A DNA stretch of 62,083 nucleotides from Chromatiales bacterium (GTDB lineage: Bacteria; Pseudomonadota; Gammaproteobacteria; Chromatiales; Chromatiaceae), in NCBI GenBank assembly GCA_030145425.1, contig JAQYVO010000196.1:1-62083 (forward strand), read 5' to 3'. Numbering within the stretch: the stretch's first letter is position 1; every line of letters begins with the position of its first letter. The position numbers and the translations under genes were made by a program. Positions 1-8,556 of the stretch are shown here, piece by piece. The notes under the pieces were generated by a model, which did no database searches, was not told the DNA's origin, and worked only from the letters and a program-made list of their open reading frames with translations.

Positions 1-222
1 GGTAGGGATCGCTCCAAAATTGTTTTTCCATCATGCTGATATTCTACTTTGATTCAGCTGCTCATCTTGGCGCTGATGTGATTGGATATCACTAGCCTCA
101 ATATTGCACCACAAATAATATGCAATGGCAGCTCCGGGTCGGGAGCCGACTATTGCAGCGCACAAACTGAACGTCTGCTTACTGGAAGTGGCGCAGTGAA
201 TACTGGCCGCGATACGAGGGAA
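1..222. other. No gene recognised at left edge
   Basis: I see no convincing coding sequence, RNA gene or mobile-element end here. A plus-strand reading frame that crosses this stretch runs antisense through the XRE regulator and has no recognisable protein features. The segment is the downstream side of the minus-strand regulator and may belong to a feature cut by the window edge. Confidence 0.4.
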
Positions 223-471
223 CTACTCCACCCGCCGACCCGCGAACGGCTTACCCCACTGCAACCATGCCGGATTGACCTGCAGAGCAAGTGCCAGCCT
301 GTCAACGATACGGGTGTGTATCGCCTTGCCGTTTTCGATCTTCTGAATTACCGCCTGGGTGGTGCTGGCGAGTTTGGCCAGTTTTTCCTGGGTGATGCCT
401 TTGGCTTTTCGGGCCTCCCGGAGTCGGGCGCCGATGGCGAGCTTTGCCTGTTCCAGTTCCGTCTGAGTCAT
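223..471 (-). CDS. Small XRE-family helix-turn-helix transcriptional regulator
   Basis: An 82-residue protein that is almost entirely one Cro/C1-type helix-turn-helix domain. The signature runs from about residue 9 to 65, with GARLREARKAKGITQEKLAK, then TTQAVIQKIENGK as the recognition region, and a tail typical of short phage-like or toxin-antitoxin-like repressors (VNPAWLQWG). The start at 471 is preferred over an in-frame ATG 14 codons upstream because AAGGAAG lies just before it as a good ribosome-binding site, and the longer version would overlap the candidate operator. No partner toxin or prophage gene is visible, although the upstream partner of the left neighbourhood is cut off. Target genes are unknown; autoregulation is an inference from the palindrome upstream. 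Confidence 0.85.
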   Translation of the reverse strand: MTQTELEQAKLAIGARLREARKAKGITQEKLAKLASTTQAVIQKIENGKAIHTRIVDRLALALQVNPAWLQWGKPFAGRRVE

Positions 472-509
472 GGTGTCTTCCTTGAGTTGTGAGGGGAGGG
501 GGAAGGTTT

Positions 510-533
510 GCATAGGTAAATACTACCTTATGC
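510..533. promoter_or_regulatory. Palindromic candidate operator upstream of the XRE gene
   Basis: An imperfect dyad, GCATAGGTA then AATAC then TACCTTATGC, sits about 40 bases upstream of the regulator start. The position and symmetry fit an autoregulatory Cro/C1-type operator. This is inference from symmetry only. Confidence 0.35.
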
Positions 534-591
534 TGGAAAAGTTCAGAAATGCTTCAGATATTTATCTTAGATATTTTCATCGAAAATATAA

Positions 592-1458
592 CTAATTGTT
601 TTCTTTATTATTATTCCATTCCCGACGGTTGATCACGTAGCCCGAGATCTTTCCGACAAAGGGGAGAATCAGCATTCCCGGCAGCCACTGTACCTGACGG
701 ACATCCCGAAGTTTGTGAATGCCGATGGTCATTCCCTCGTGTCCAGCCCGGGGCTGGTCCCGGTAAGTGCCGAACAGCCGGTCCCACCAAGGCAGGCTGA
801 ATCCAAAATTGCTGTTGGTCTCATCATCCTCCACGGAATGATGAACGCGATGCATGTCGGGGGTTACCAGAAACCAGCGCAGAACCGAATCGAGCCCCAG
901 GGGCAGACGCACGTTGGAGTGATTAAACATGGCGGTGGCATTGAGAATCACCTCGAAGATCACCACGGCCACCAGAGGCGGTCCCAACACCATGATAGTC
1001 CCTATCTTGATAACCATCGAAAGCAGTATCTCTAAGGGATGGAAACGGGCGCCAGTGGTCACATCGTAGTCAAGATCTGCGTGATGAACCCGGTGCAGCC
1101 GCCAGAGCGCCGGGATCGCATGAACCATCACATGTTGCAGATAGATCACCATATCCATCAGCATGACCGAAAAAACTACCGAAAGGGCATAGGGGATCTG
1201 GTAGATATTCATCACACCCCAGCCGTGCTTTTGCGCCACCGCAGCAACACCGACGGCAGCAGCGGGAAACACCAGGCGCAGCACCAGGCTGTTCAGAAAG
1301 ACGAGCCCCAGATTATTCAGCCAGCGCACCGTCTTCGATACAGTTAATTCCCGCCGGGGGGCCAGCATCTCCCAGACCGCCATCACGGCGAAGATACCGA
1401 AAAAAAAGGCGAGGCGGACCTGCACCTCATTGTCCAGCAACCAACTGCTCCAGTTCAT
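592..1458 (-). CDS. Sterol desaturase / fatty acid hydroxylase family membrane protein
   Basis: A 288-residue integral membrane protein of the fatty acid hydroxylase superfamily, whose members use a di-iron centre held by histidine clusters to oxidise lipid chains. All three clusters are visible: HVMVH at 109-113, HRVHH at 122-126 and HRVHH at 203-207. Hydrophobic segments lie near residues 12-30, 48-73, 88-107 and 150-172, in keeping with the family layout of membrane helices and cytoplasmic histidines. The length is normal and the frame intact. The substrate cannot be read from sequence; bacterial members act on sterols, hopanoids, carotenoids or membrane lipids. It is a single gene, separated from the next minus-strand gene by a strong hairpin. 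Confidence 0.88.
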   Translation of the reverse strand: MNWSSWLLDNEVQVRLAFFFGIFAVMAVWEMLAPRRELTVSKTVRWLNNLGLVFLNSLVLRLVFPAAAVGVAAVAQKHGWGVMNIYQIPYALSVVFSVMLMDMVIYLQHVMVHAIPALWRLHRVHHADLDYDVTTGARFHPLEILLSMVIKIGTIMVLGPPLVAVVIFEVILNATAMFNHSNVRLPLGLDSVLRWFLVTPDMHRVHHSVEDDETNSNFGFSLPWWDRLFGTYRDQPRAGHEGMTIGIHKLRDVRQVQWLPGMLILPFVGKISGYVINRREWNNNKENN

Positions 1459-1600
1459 GGGAATTCACGCCTGAGATTGTTTCACAACCACCAAATTTCT
1501 CAGTTCCATTATAGGCCTTTCAGCACCAGACCGTCTGATGGAACGCCATTTACGGGCGGCCATAGGCACGGCACTGTATATTATGAGAAAAATGGCGTAA

Positions 1601-1625
1601 CCGGCCCCGCAGGCGGCGGGGCCGG
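1601..1625 (-). terminator. Rho-independent terminator
   Basis: A perfect 10-bp stem (CCGGCCCCGC against GCGGGGCCGG) with a 5-base loop lies just downstream of the minus-strand gene ending at 1650. On that strand it is followed, after a few bases, by a short T run (CATTTTTC). Confidence 0.7.
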
Positions 1626-1649
1626 CAAATCAATAGATTATTTTTCGCA

Positions 1650-1928
1650 TCAGCGGTGAACCACGCTGTTGATGACGTACTTATACTCGAAGTAGACGGT
1701 GTAATCATCGTAGACCCAGCGGGTAATGGGAGGATCACCCACCCAGGGTACTTCGTTACCCGGCTCACCATAGTGACTGCGAACCTGGTCCATGCTCAGC
1801 CCCCGGGCCGGTTTTCCGACGGCCCCGGACTGGGCCTGTACCGCGTCGAAAAGTAGCACATCGGAATTTGCCACGGGTAATATGGTCAACAAAGTGAATG
1901 CAAACAAAAAGCGCGCCAGTAACTTCAT
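1650..1928 (-). CDS. Small exported protein of unknown function
   Basis: A 92-residue protein beginning MKLLARFLFAFTLLTILPVA, a clear signal peptide with probable cleavage after the ANS or nearby residues. The mature part carries GLSMDQVRSHYGEP, a short motif like the one found in SmpA/OmlA-type and other small envelope proteins, followed by a WVY-DDYTVYFEY strand-rich end. The start at 1928 is chosen because GGAGAGGAG lies directly upstream; an upstream in-frame start would add a non-hydrophobic leader ahead of the signal peptide. It is divergent from the lolC-like gene, whose ATG lies 85 bases away. The protein is likely periplasmic. Its function is unknown, and I do not assign it to the BAM complex. 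Confidence 0.75.
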   Translation of the reverse strand: MKLLARFLFAFTLLTILPVANSDVLLFDAVQAQSGAVGKPARGLSMDQVRSHYGEPGNEVPWVGDPPITRWVYDDYTVYFEYKYVINSVVHR

Positions 1929-2013
1929 CACATTGGACTCCTCTCCTGGTGATTTCGTATAGAATACAACATCTACAAACTCCCTCGCCGGAATCTGTTC
2001 TAACTTTCCGTTC

Positions 2014-3261
2014 ATGATCAAGCCGCTACCACTTTATATCGGACTGAGATACACCCGTGCAAAACGGCGTAATCACTTTATTTCCTTCATCTCACTGACT
2101 TCAATGCTGGGAATCATGCTGGGTGTGGTGGCCCTCATTACTGTGTTATCGGTCATGAACGGATTTCATAAAGAGGTACGTGAACGAATTCTAGGTATGA
2201 CCTCCCACGCTGTGATCGGGGCCTACGATGGGGAACTGACGGACTGGGAGGAGGCGATGCGCCTGGCAAAGGAGCATCCGAGTGTCATTGCGCAGGCACC
2301 GTTCGTGGAGGCACAGACCATGCTGACCAACGGGGGGAGGGTCAGCGGTGCCATGCTGCGGGGCATCCTGCCCGAATTTGAGAACCAGGTCTCGGATGTC
2401 TCCGAACACATGATCTCCGGTAGCCTGGAACTGCTGGTCCCCAAGGAATACGGCATCGTGCTGGGCAAGGAGCTGGCATACACCCTGGGCGTCGGGCCGG
2501 GGGACAAGGTTACGGTGGTCACACCCCGGCTCAGGGTCACGCCGGCAGGGGCCATGCCCAGGTTGAAGCGCTTTACGGTGAAGGGGATTTTCGAGGTGGG
2601 AATGGGAGAGTATGACAGTGGTGTGGGATTGGTCCACCTGAGAGACTCCGCCGCACTTCTCAATATTAAACAAGGGGTTACAGGCGTAAGACTGAAACTC
2701 GATGACCTCTATGAGGCACCCCGCATATCTCGCGAACTCGCCAACCGTCTCCCGGGGGTTTACCGGGTCAGCGACTGGACATACCAGCATCGGAATTTCT
2801 TCAGTGCGCTGCGCACGGAAAAACGCATGATGGGGCTTATACTGTTTCTAATCGTTGCCGTGGCTGCATTTAATATCGTCTCGACCCTGGTCATGGTGGT
2901 GACGGACAAACAAAGCGATATCGCCATTTTGCGTACATTGGGGGCGTCGCCGGGGACCATAATGGGTGTGTTCATCATCCAGGGGGCCACGATCGGGATC
3001 GCCGGCACGCTCCTGGGGGTCCTCGGCGGCGTAGCCCTGTCACTGAATCTGGAACAGATCGTCCAGTGGATCGAACACACATTCGGGTTCGACTTTCTGG
3101 ACCCGAGCATCTACTACATCAGCACCCTTCCCTCGGACCTTCACTGGGATGATGTCGGCATTGTCAGTCTCAGCGCCTTCGTCATTACGCTGCTCGCCAC
3201 CCTGTATCCCGCATGGCGGGCGTCCCGGGTCCAACCGGCCGATGCGCTTCGTTATGAATAG
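2014..3261 (+). CDS. lolC: Lipoprotein-releasing ABC transporter permease LolC/LolE type
   Basis: A 415-residue inner-membrane permease of the LolCDE complex, which extracts mature lipoproteins from the inner membrane for transfer to LolA. The start ([20 protein letters not shown]) is the family hallmark. One helix near residues 22-45 is followed by a large periplasmic domain and three helices near 273-296, 316-345 and 381-401, the usual MacB/FtsX-like arrangement. It ends in an ATGA overlap with lolD. Only one permease gene is present; lolE is not adjacent, so this may be a LolF-like homodimeric system, or the second permease may lie elsewhere. The protein is full length. Confidence 0.95.
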   Translation: MIKPLPLYIGLRYTRAKRRNHFISFISLTSMLGIMLGVVALITVLSVMNGFHKEVRERILGMTSHAVIGAYDGELTDWEEAMRLAKEHPSVIAQAPFVEAQTMLTNGGRVSGAMLRGILPEFENQVSDVSEHMISGSLELLVPKEYGIVLGKELAYTLGVGPGDKVTVVTPRLRVTPAGAMPRLKRFTVKGIFEVGMGEYDSGVGLVHLRDSAALLNIKQGVTGVRLKLDDLYEAPRISRELANRLPGVYRVSDWTYQHRNFFSALRTEKRMMGLILFLIVAVAAFNIVSTLVMVVTDKQSDIAILRTLGASPGTIMGVFIIQGATIGIAGTLLGVLGGVALSLNLEQIVQWIEHTFGFDFLDPSIYYISTLPSDLHWDDVGIVSLSAFVITLLATLYPAWRASRVQPADALRYE

Positions 3262-3934
3262 TCGCCCTGTTCTGGAGTCCCGTGATCTGGTGAGGACCTT
3301 TACCGACGGGAAACTTCAGGTGGACGTCCTCAAAGGGGTGACCCTGCAAGTAGAACATGGCGAGCGCATTGCTGTCGTGGGCAGTTCGGGATCCGGCAAA
3401 AGCACATTGCTGCACTGTCTGGGCGGCCTCGATCTCGCTACCGGCGGAGAAGTATGGGTCGAAGGCCAAAACCTGGAGACGCTGAACGAAAAAGCGAGGG
3501 GCCTTCTTCGCAACCGAACCTTGGGGTTTGTCTACCAGTTCCATCACCTGCTCCAGGAGTTCAGCGCCCTGGAGAATGTGGCAATGCCGCTGCTGATCGC
3601 GGGTATGGATCTGCAGACCGCACGCAGCCGCTCAACCCGCATGCTGGAACGCGTCGGGCTGGCCGAAAGGATTCTCCACAAGCCGGGGGAATTGTCGGGC
3701 GGTGAACGCCAGCGCGCCGCAGTGGCCCGCGCCCTGGTCACGGAACCCCGTTGCGTTCTGGCGGACGAACCTACCGGAAATCTGGATCGGAATACCGCGC
3801 TGCAGGTCTATGATCTGATGCTCGAACTCAATCATGAGATAGGAACCAGTTTCGTCGTGGTGACCCATGACCTGGAACTGGCGGGTAATATGGACCGGGT
3901 GCTCAACCTTCAGGACGGCAAGCTGGAAGAATAA
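3254..3934 (+). CDS. lolD: Lipoprotein-releasing ABC transporter ATP-binding protein LolD
   Basis: The 226-residue ATPase of the Lol system. It shows Walker [10 protein letters not shown] at residues 43-51, a Q-loop in [10 protein letters not shown], the signature LSGGERQR, Walker [13 protein letters not shown] and the H-loop VVTHD. The start at 3254 overlaps the permease stop by 8 bases (the ATG lies inside GTTATGAATAG), indicating translational coupling. A longer in-frame extension upstream overlaps the permease and lacks family similarity, so it is rejected. The pair is followed by a REP-like hairpin and a convergent gene. Confidence 0.95.
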   Translation: MNSRPVLESRDLVRTFTDGKLQVDVLKGVTLQVEHGERIAVVGSSGSGKSTLLHCLGGLDLATGGEVWVEGQNLETLNEKARGLLRNRTLGFVYQFHHLLQEFSALENVAMPLLIAGMDLQTARSRSTRMLERVGLAERILHKPGELSGGERQRAAVARALVTEPRCVLADEPTGNLDRNTALQVYDLMLELNHEIGTSFVVVTHDLELAGNMDRVLNLQDGKLEE

Positions 3935-3949
3935 TATGTGGAGCCAGCC

Positions 3950-4031
3950 GTAGCCTGTGTTGAGCTTGCGAAACACGGGTTGAAACATCTCGCCGGTTAT
4001 CCCGCGTTTCGCTGCGCTCAACGCAGGCTAC
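3950..4031. repeat. REP-like hairpin between convergent genes
   Basis: Imperfect inverted repeat. The left arm starts GTAGCCTGTGTTGAGC, and the right arm is complementary, ending CGCTCAACGCAGGCTAC. It lies between the stops of lolD and the DUF2062 gene. A relative with a different arm sequence lies at 28321-28399, also between convergent genes. Confidence 0.7.
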
Positions 4032-4038
4032 ATGAAAT

Positions 4039-4581
4039 TTACTGCTGACTGTGCAACCTTTTGCGCCTCATTCTCCGTAGCTTGCGCAATTTTATGTGCT
4101 TGACGATGTGAAGGCGCCAGAGGCCTCGCATGACGCAATAGCCAAGCATGGCGGCAATCAGGCCGCAGACCAGGCTTCCCAGATAAAGCGGCTGCCAGAT
4201 ATGCGCAATGCTGTCGGCGATGCGTTCCACGCTTAATTCGAACTTTACCTGCTGCACCGGCTCCCCGAGTACCCAGGTCCCCACCAGATAGTTGAAGTAA
4301 AACATGGGCGGCATGGTTATGGGATTGCTGACCCAAACCAGTGCTACAGAGATCGGCAGGTTGACCCGGGCGGGAATGGCGGTTGCGGCGGCAGTCACCA
4401 TCTGGAACGGGATCGGGATACATGCCCAGAAAAGACCCACGGCAAAAGAGCCGGACACGGAGCGACGATTCAAATGCCAGAGGTTGGGATCGTGCAGCAA
4501 TCTCCCGAACATCCGCAGATGTTTATGCTTCCGGATGGAGTCGTGATGGGGCGTATAACGTTTGATTAAATGTTTAGGCAT
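4039..4581 (-). CDS. DUF2062 domain membrane protein
   Basis: A 180-residue protein matching the DUF2062 family of small proteobacterial inner-membrane proteins of unknown function. Family features include an N-terminal NRRSVSGSFAVGLFWACIPIP segment, the conserved VWVSNPITMPPMFYFNYLVG stretch, and a second hydrophobic pair near residues 125-150 (LGSLVCGLIAAMLGYCVMRG), followed by a basic tail (HIVKHIKLRKLRRMRRKR). The ATG at 4581 is preferred over a TTG five codons upstream because AGGATC precedes it at good spacing. It is divergent from comEC and convergent with lolD. Cellular role is unknown. Confidence 0.85.
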   Translation of the reverse strand: MPKHLIKRYTPHHDSIRKHKHLRMFGRLLHDPNLWHLNRRSVSGSFAVGLFWACIPIPFQMVTAAATAIPARVNLPISVALVWVSNPITMPPMFYFNYLVGTWVLGEPVQQVKFELSVERIADSIAHIWQPLYLGSLVCGLIAAMLGYCVMRGLWRLHIVKHIKLRKLRRMRRKRLHSQQ

Positions 4582-4720
4582 CCAGATCCTGTCCAAACGG
4601 ACATTGTTTTAGACCGGATATTGAACCATGCAAACGCCGTTTTTGCCACATAACCGTCTCTGGTGCTGAACAGCCCCTGGATGTTAGGATTCGAAATCCT
4701 ATCACACCCAGGGAAGGGTA

Positions 4721-7036
4721 TTGATAACGGCATGCATTTCTTTTGTTGCGGGCGCTCTCCTGCTCCAGTCTCAGGCAACGCTGCCCGTCTCGGCCTGGGT
4801 CACCCTGTTCCCCTTTCTGTTGATCGCCCTGCGGCGACTGCCCTGGTCGAGAATACCCGCAGCCATGGCCCTGGGCTTCCTTTGGGCGCTGGCACACGCC
4901 CATTTGTCGATGGGCAACCCGTTTCCAGAGGCGCTGCAGGGCAGGGATGTGGTCATCGAGGGGGTGGTGGCTTCCCTGCCGAACTCCAGTAGCGGAGGAT
5001 TTCGCTTCGACTTCCTCGTTGACAGTTTGAGTTTCGAAGGAAAGCGCTACGCCTCTCCGGGGCGAATTCGACTGAGCTGGTATGAGACGGACACCTCGAT
5101 TTCAGCGGGTGAGCGCTGGAGACTCGGTGCGCGCCTGAAGGCGGTTCACGGATTCATGAACCCGGGGGGCTTCGATTACGAAGGCTGGTTATTTAGAAAG
5201 GGGATTACAGTTCGTGGCTACGTGACCAGACAGGGAGAAAAGCGACTGATCGAAGCCTCTGATTCGATATTCGACCTGCAGTTGCTGCGGCAGAAAATTC
5301 GCAATGAGATTGAAAACTCAATAGCAAACCCCACCGCCGCGGGTCTGCTCAAGGCCCTGATTATCGGTGACCGCAGCGGCCTCACCAATGAAGACTGGAA
5401 ACTGTTCAAGCACACGGGAACCAATCACCTGATCGCCATATCAGGCCTGCATATCGGCATCGTATCAGGACTCGCATTTCTCCTGGGAATCAGGATCTGG
5501 AAAATGATCCCCCGACTGCCGCTCCTGCTTCCCGCCCCCAGGGCCGCCGCTGTGGCCTCACTTCTGGCGGGTGGCCTGTATGCGGGTCTGGCGGGATTCT
5601 CCATTCCCACCCAGAGGGCACTGCTCATGCTGGGTATATTCATGGGCTCACACCTGCTCGCACGCACCAGCCGCCCATCACGGAGCTTTGCCCTGGCGTT
5701 GTTAACCGTAACCCTGGTGGACCCGACCAGCGTCCTGTCGCCAGGTTTCTGGTTGTCATTCCTGGCTGTGGGCATCATTCTCATTTGTCTGAGCGGCAAA
5801 ACAGGAAAGGCGGGGATTCTCCGGAACTGGGGGAGCATGCAATGGCTCATTGCCCTGGGTATGGCGCCGACACTGTTGATATGGCAGTTGCAGTTTCCCC
5901 TGGTGGCACCGGTGGTCAACTTCCTGGCGATCCCGCTGTTCTCCTTTGTCATCATTCCTGTGAGTCTGGCAGGAACGGCTCTGATGATGATCTCCCCCTC
6001 CTGGGGTGTTCCGGTGCTGAGTGTCGCTGCGTGGATCCTGGAAAACAGTATGGAGATCCTGACCCTGGCTGCGAACATGAATCTCTTCGCCAGAGTATCC
6101 CCCGGCATCTCCCCGCTAATATGGCCCTTTATCGGGATAGGGAGCCTGCTGTTGCTTGCACCTGCCGGGGTCCCAGGCAGGTGGCTCGGCCTGATACTGT
6201 TGCTGCCGTTGGTTTACCACCACACTCCACCCTCACCCCAAAAGGGTGAAGTCTGGATACACATGCTCGATGTAGGTCAGGGGCTTGCCCTGGTGGTTCG
6301 TACCCATAAGCACACCCTGGTCTACGATACGGGACCCAGATACTCCCCGACCTTCGATACCGGCTCCGTCGTGTTGATCCCTTTTCTCGAAGATCAGGGA
6401 ATAAAACAGATAGATACGGTTGTACTGAGCAACGGGGATGATGATCACCAAGGGGGATTTCTCAGTCTGGCAAGCCGTTTCCCGATACCTAAACTCTTCA
6501 GCGGAGAGCCAGATCGAGGGGTCAAACAGGGTGCCGAACAATGCCTCGCGGGTACGGAATGGTTCTGGGACGGCGTCCTGTTTCGTATCCTGCATCCGGA
6601 TGACGCGTCGAAATGGTCCGGCAACAATGCCTCCTGCGTTCTGTCCATCCAAAGTCCCGGCGGCAGCATCCTTATTCCCGGTGACATCGAAGCCGCCGCC
6701 GAAAAGCGGTTGATCCAACATGGCAGGGAACAACTGGCCACTGATCTGCTGGTGGTGCCGCACCACGGAAGCAAGACCTCATCCGGAATCAAATTCGCCA
6801 ATGCGGCCAACCCCAGGTTTGCACTGGTCTCCGCCGGCTATCTGAACCGATATCGTTTTCCCAGGAAAGAAGTGGTAAGACGCTGGGAGGCGCAAGGAGC
6901 GAGTGTCGTGACAACGGCCGAACATGGGGCCATTTCTTTTTTCCTGCGCCCGGAGGAGGGCATCCATGGACCGATTTTCCACCGGTTGCAACGAGGCCGT
7001 TATTGGAACCACCGAATTTGGAAGCAGGGTGACTGA
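4721..7036 (+). CDS. comEC: DNA internalization / competence protein ComEC (Rec2)
   Basis: A 771-residue polytopic membrane protein that moves single-stranded DNA across the inner membrane during transformation. An N-terminal OB-like DUF4131 region is followed by the Competence domain (TGTNHLIAISGLHIGIVSGL), many helices, and a C-terminal metallo-beta-lactamase-like domain (LDVGQGLALVV, VVPHHGSKTSS). The start is a TTG at 4721 with GGGAAGGG directly upstream; no in-frame ATG fits. The first metal-binding element reads SNGDDDHQGG, with Asn where a His is usual. It leads into exbB-exbD-lpxK, a common gammaproteobacterial order. Presence of comEC alone does not prove natural competence. Confidence 0.93.
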   Translation: MITACISFVAGALLLQSQATLPVSAWVTLFPFLLIALRRLPWSRIPAAMALGFLWALAHAHLSMGNPFPEALQGRDVVIEGVVASLPNSSSGGFRFDFLVDSLSFEGKRYASPGRIRLSWYETDTSISAGERWRLGARLKAVHGFMNPGGFDYEGWLFRKGITVRGYVTRQGEKRLIEASDSIFDLQLLRQKIRNEIENSIANPTAAGLLKALIIGDRSGLTNEDWKLFKHTGTNHLIAISGLHIGIVSGLAFLLGIRIWKMIPRLPLLLPAPRAAAVASLLAGGLYAGLAGFSIPTQRALLMLGIFMGSHLLARTSRPSRSFALALLTVTLVDPTSVLSPGFWLSFLAVGIILICLSGKTGKAGILRNWGSMQWLIALGMAPTLLIWQLQFPLVAPVVNFLAIPLFSFVIIPVSLAGTALMMISPSWGVPVLSVAAWILENSMEILTLAANMNLFARVSPGISPLIWPFIGIGSLLLLAPAGVPGRWLGLILLLPLVYHHTPPSPQKGEVWIHMLDVGQGLALVVRTHKHTLVYDTGPRYSPTFDTGSVVLIPFLEDQGIKQIDTVVLSNGDDDHQGGFLSLASRFPIPKLFSGEPDRGVKQGAEQCLAGTEWFWDGVLFRILHPDDASKWSGNNASCVLSIQSPGGSILIPGDIEAAAEKRLIQHGREQLATDLLVVPHHGSKTSSGIKFANAANPRFALVSAGYLNRYRFPRKEVVRRWEAQGASVVTTAEHGAISFFLRPEEGIHGPIFHRLQRGRYWNHRIWKQGD

Positions 7037-7194
7037 TCTTCCCCGGTGGGGCACCAATTCCATGAAGCGTGCCACAGTATGAATCCACCACAGGTGGTTA
7101 ACCCCCATGGGACGCATTGGTAGAAACTACCGGATACAGTATGATAAGCGCCTGATAGAAATCCGAAACTTGCTTATTTTAAGGATGAACAAAG

Positions 7195-7815
7195 GTGTTT
7201 GAACTGGTAAAGGCCGGTGGTTGGCTGATGATCCCCATCATTGCATGTTCCGTGGTGGCTATGGCGATTATTTTCGAACGCCTGTGGGCACTTCGAAGCA
7301 AACGGGTAGTGCCCCCTAATCTTGTGGCACGCGTATGGCAGTACCACCGTAAGGGAAAGCTCGATAATGCAAACATTTCCGTCATCAGGGACGGATCGTC
7401 GCTGGGGCGCATCCTTGCCGCTGGGTTGGTCAATCGCCAGCACTCCCGGGAGATCATGAAGGAATCCATTGAAGAAAGCGGGCGCCAGGTGGTGAGTGAA
7501 ATGGAGCGCTATCTCAATACCCTGGGTACCATCGCATCTATCGCGCCTTTACTGGGATTGCTGGGTACGGTTATTGGAATGATCAAGGTGTTTTCCGCCA
7601 TAACTATCGCAGGTGTTGGCAATCCCACGATACTGGCCGGCGGTATTTCAGAGGCCCTGATTACCACTGCCACCGGTTTGTCGGTGGCCATACCCAGCCT
7701 CATGTTTCACCGCTATTTCGAAAGCCGTGTTCAGCGCCTGGTAGTCAAGATGGAAGAGGAATCCCTGAAAATGGTTGAGATTATGCTGGGGGAAAGGGAG
7801 CGGGAACCGGACTAG
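7195..7815 (+). CDS. exbB: MotA/TolQ/ExbB proton channel family protein
   Basis: A 206-residue inner-membrane subunit that, with its ExbD partner, uses the proton gradient to energise envelope processes. An N-terminal helix (LVKAGGWLMIPIIACSVVAM), a cytoplasmic loop and the conserved helical pair with GTIASIAPLLGLLGTVIGMI and TTATGLSVAIPSLM are all present. The start is GTG at 7195, preceded by AAAG in AAGGATGAACAAAG; a nearby ATG is out of frame. Genes of this type upstream of lpxK are commonly annotated exbB, but tonB or tolA is not adjacent. Its stop codon TAG coincides with the insertion point of a MITE-like element that separates it from exbD. Confidence 0.9.
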   Translation: MFELVKAGGWLMIPIIACSVVAMAIIFERLWALRSKRVVPPNLVARVWQYHRKGKLDNANISVIRDGSSLGRILAAGLVNRQHSREIMKESIEESGRQVVSEMERYLNTLGTIASIAPLLGLLGTVIGMIKVFSAITIAGVGNPTILAGGISEALITTATGLSVAIPSLMFHRYFESRVQRLVVKMEEESLKMVEIMLGEREREPD

Positions 7816-8081
7816 GGCCTGTCAACACTATGCGGATATCCATCGACGGAGGCCATTTTTTTGCAGGACAAGGCGCACTGAGCGCAGTGTACCTGTCGTA
7901 CATAAGCGAAAGTGCAACACGGTCATGCAGAAAAATGGCCCCGTCCCTTCGGGTTGGCTCTCCAATGAGGCCATGCGGCGTTGCACATCGCTCATTTGGG
8001 ACGACCAAACTTCGCTCTGCGCGCCTTGCCTGGCCTCATTGGAGAACCAACGCTGGGTATCCGCATAGTATTGACAGACCC
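7815..8081. mobile_element. MITE-like element, complete copy, between exbB and exbD
   Basis: A 267-bp element whose ends are inverted repeats: 22 of the first 24 positions match (GGGCCTGTCAACACTATGCG on the left). Both ends abut a TA dinucleotide (7813-7814 and 8082-8083), or CTAG if read more widely, consistent with a TA-target element of the IS630/Tc1 type. Inside are two further fold-backs: 7851-7940 (GGCCATTTTT against AAAAATGGCC) and 7953-8051 (GTTGGCTCTCCAATGAGGCC against GGCCTCATTGGAGAACCAAC). There is no transposase. A second copy lies in opposite orientation at 61839-62083, about nine of ten positions identical by eye. Removing it leaves exbB and exbD two bases apart (TAG-CC-ATG). 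Confidence 0.9.
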
Positions 8082-8086
8082 TAGCC

Positions 8087-8512
8087 ATGAATCTTCGTCC
8101 ATATCGTAAACAATCTCATGAAATCAATCTCACGCCGCTGATCGATGTGGTGTTTCTGCTGCTGATCTTTTTCATGGTTTCCACGACTTTTGACAAGGAT
8201 GCCCGGATAAAAGTGGAACTTCCCCAGGCCGCCACACAGGATGAAATGTCGGATGAAGACAAGATCCTGGACATTACGGTGGACAGCAGAGGCCACTACT
8301 ATGTCAATCAGAGGGAAGTGATCAACACCAAGGCCTCGACGCTTAGACGCGCGATTGAAAAAGCTGTCGGTGACAGACGCGACATTCCCCTGATTATCAC
8401 GGCGGATGCCAAAACCACGCATCAATCCGTGGTCAGTGTGATGGATGTTGCCAGCCAGATGGGATTTCTGCACATGACATTTGCTGCCAGACAACCGGTA
8501 GAGGAACAGTAG
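8087..8512 (+). CDS. exbD: ExbD/TolR family biopolymer transport protein
   Basis: A 141-residue partner of the upstream proton channel. The single N-terminal helix contains INLTPLIDVVFLLLIFFMVS with the conserved membrane aspartate (LIDVV) needed for proton use, followed by a periplasmic domain of normal size ending in MGFLHMTFAARQP. The ATG lies five bases after the right end of the MITE-like element, so translation initiation must use sequence partly from the element; AGACCCTAGCC is a poor ribosome site. Before insertion the gene would have been coupled to exbB. The protein itself is intact. Confidence 0.92.
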   Translation: MNLRPYRKQSHEINLTPLIDVVFLLLIFFMVSTTFDKDARIKVELPQAATQDEMSDEDKILDITVDSRGHYYVNQREVINTKASTLRRAIEKAVGDRRDIPLIITADAKTTHQSVVSVMDVASQMGFLHMTFAARQPVEEQ

Positions 8513-8556
8513 ATACATCATCGTCTGGTGGAATCATCAAGCGGGAAAACCTGACC

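Noticed and set aside
7775-8088. Several overlapping open frames of 75-97 codons on both strands within the region between exbB and exbD
   Set aside because: They lie inside the inverted-repeat element, are antiparallel images of its hairpin arms, have no ribosome sites or recognisable domains, and reflect the palindromic sequence rather than genes.
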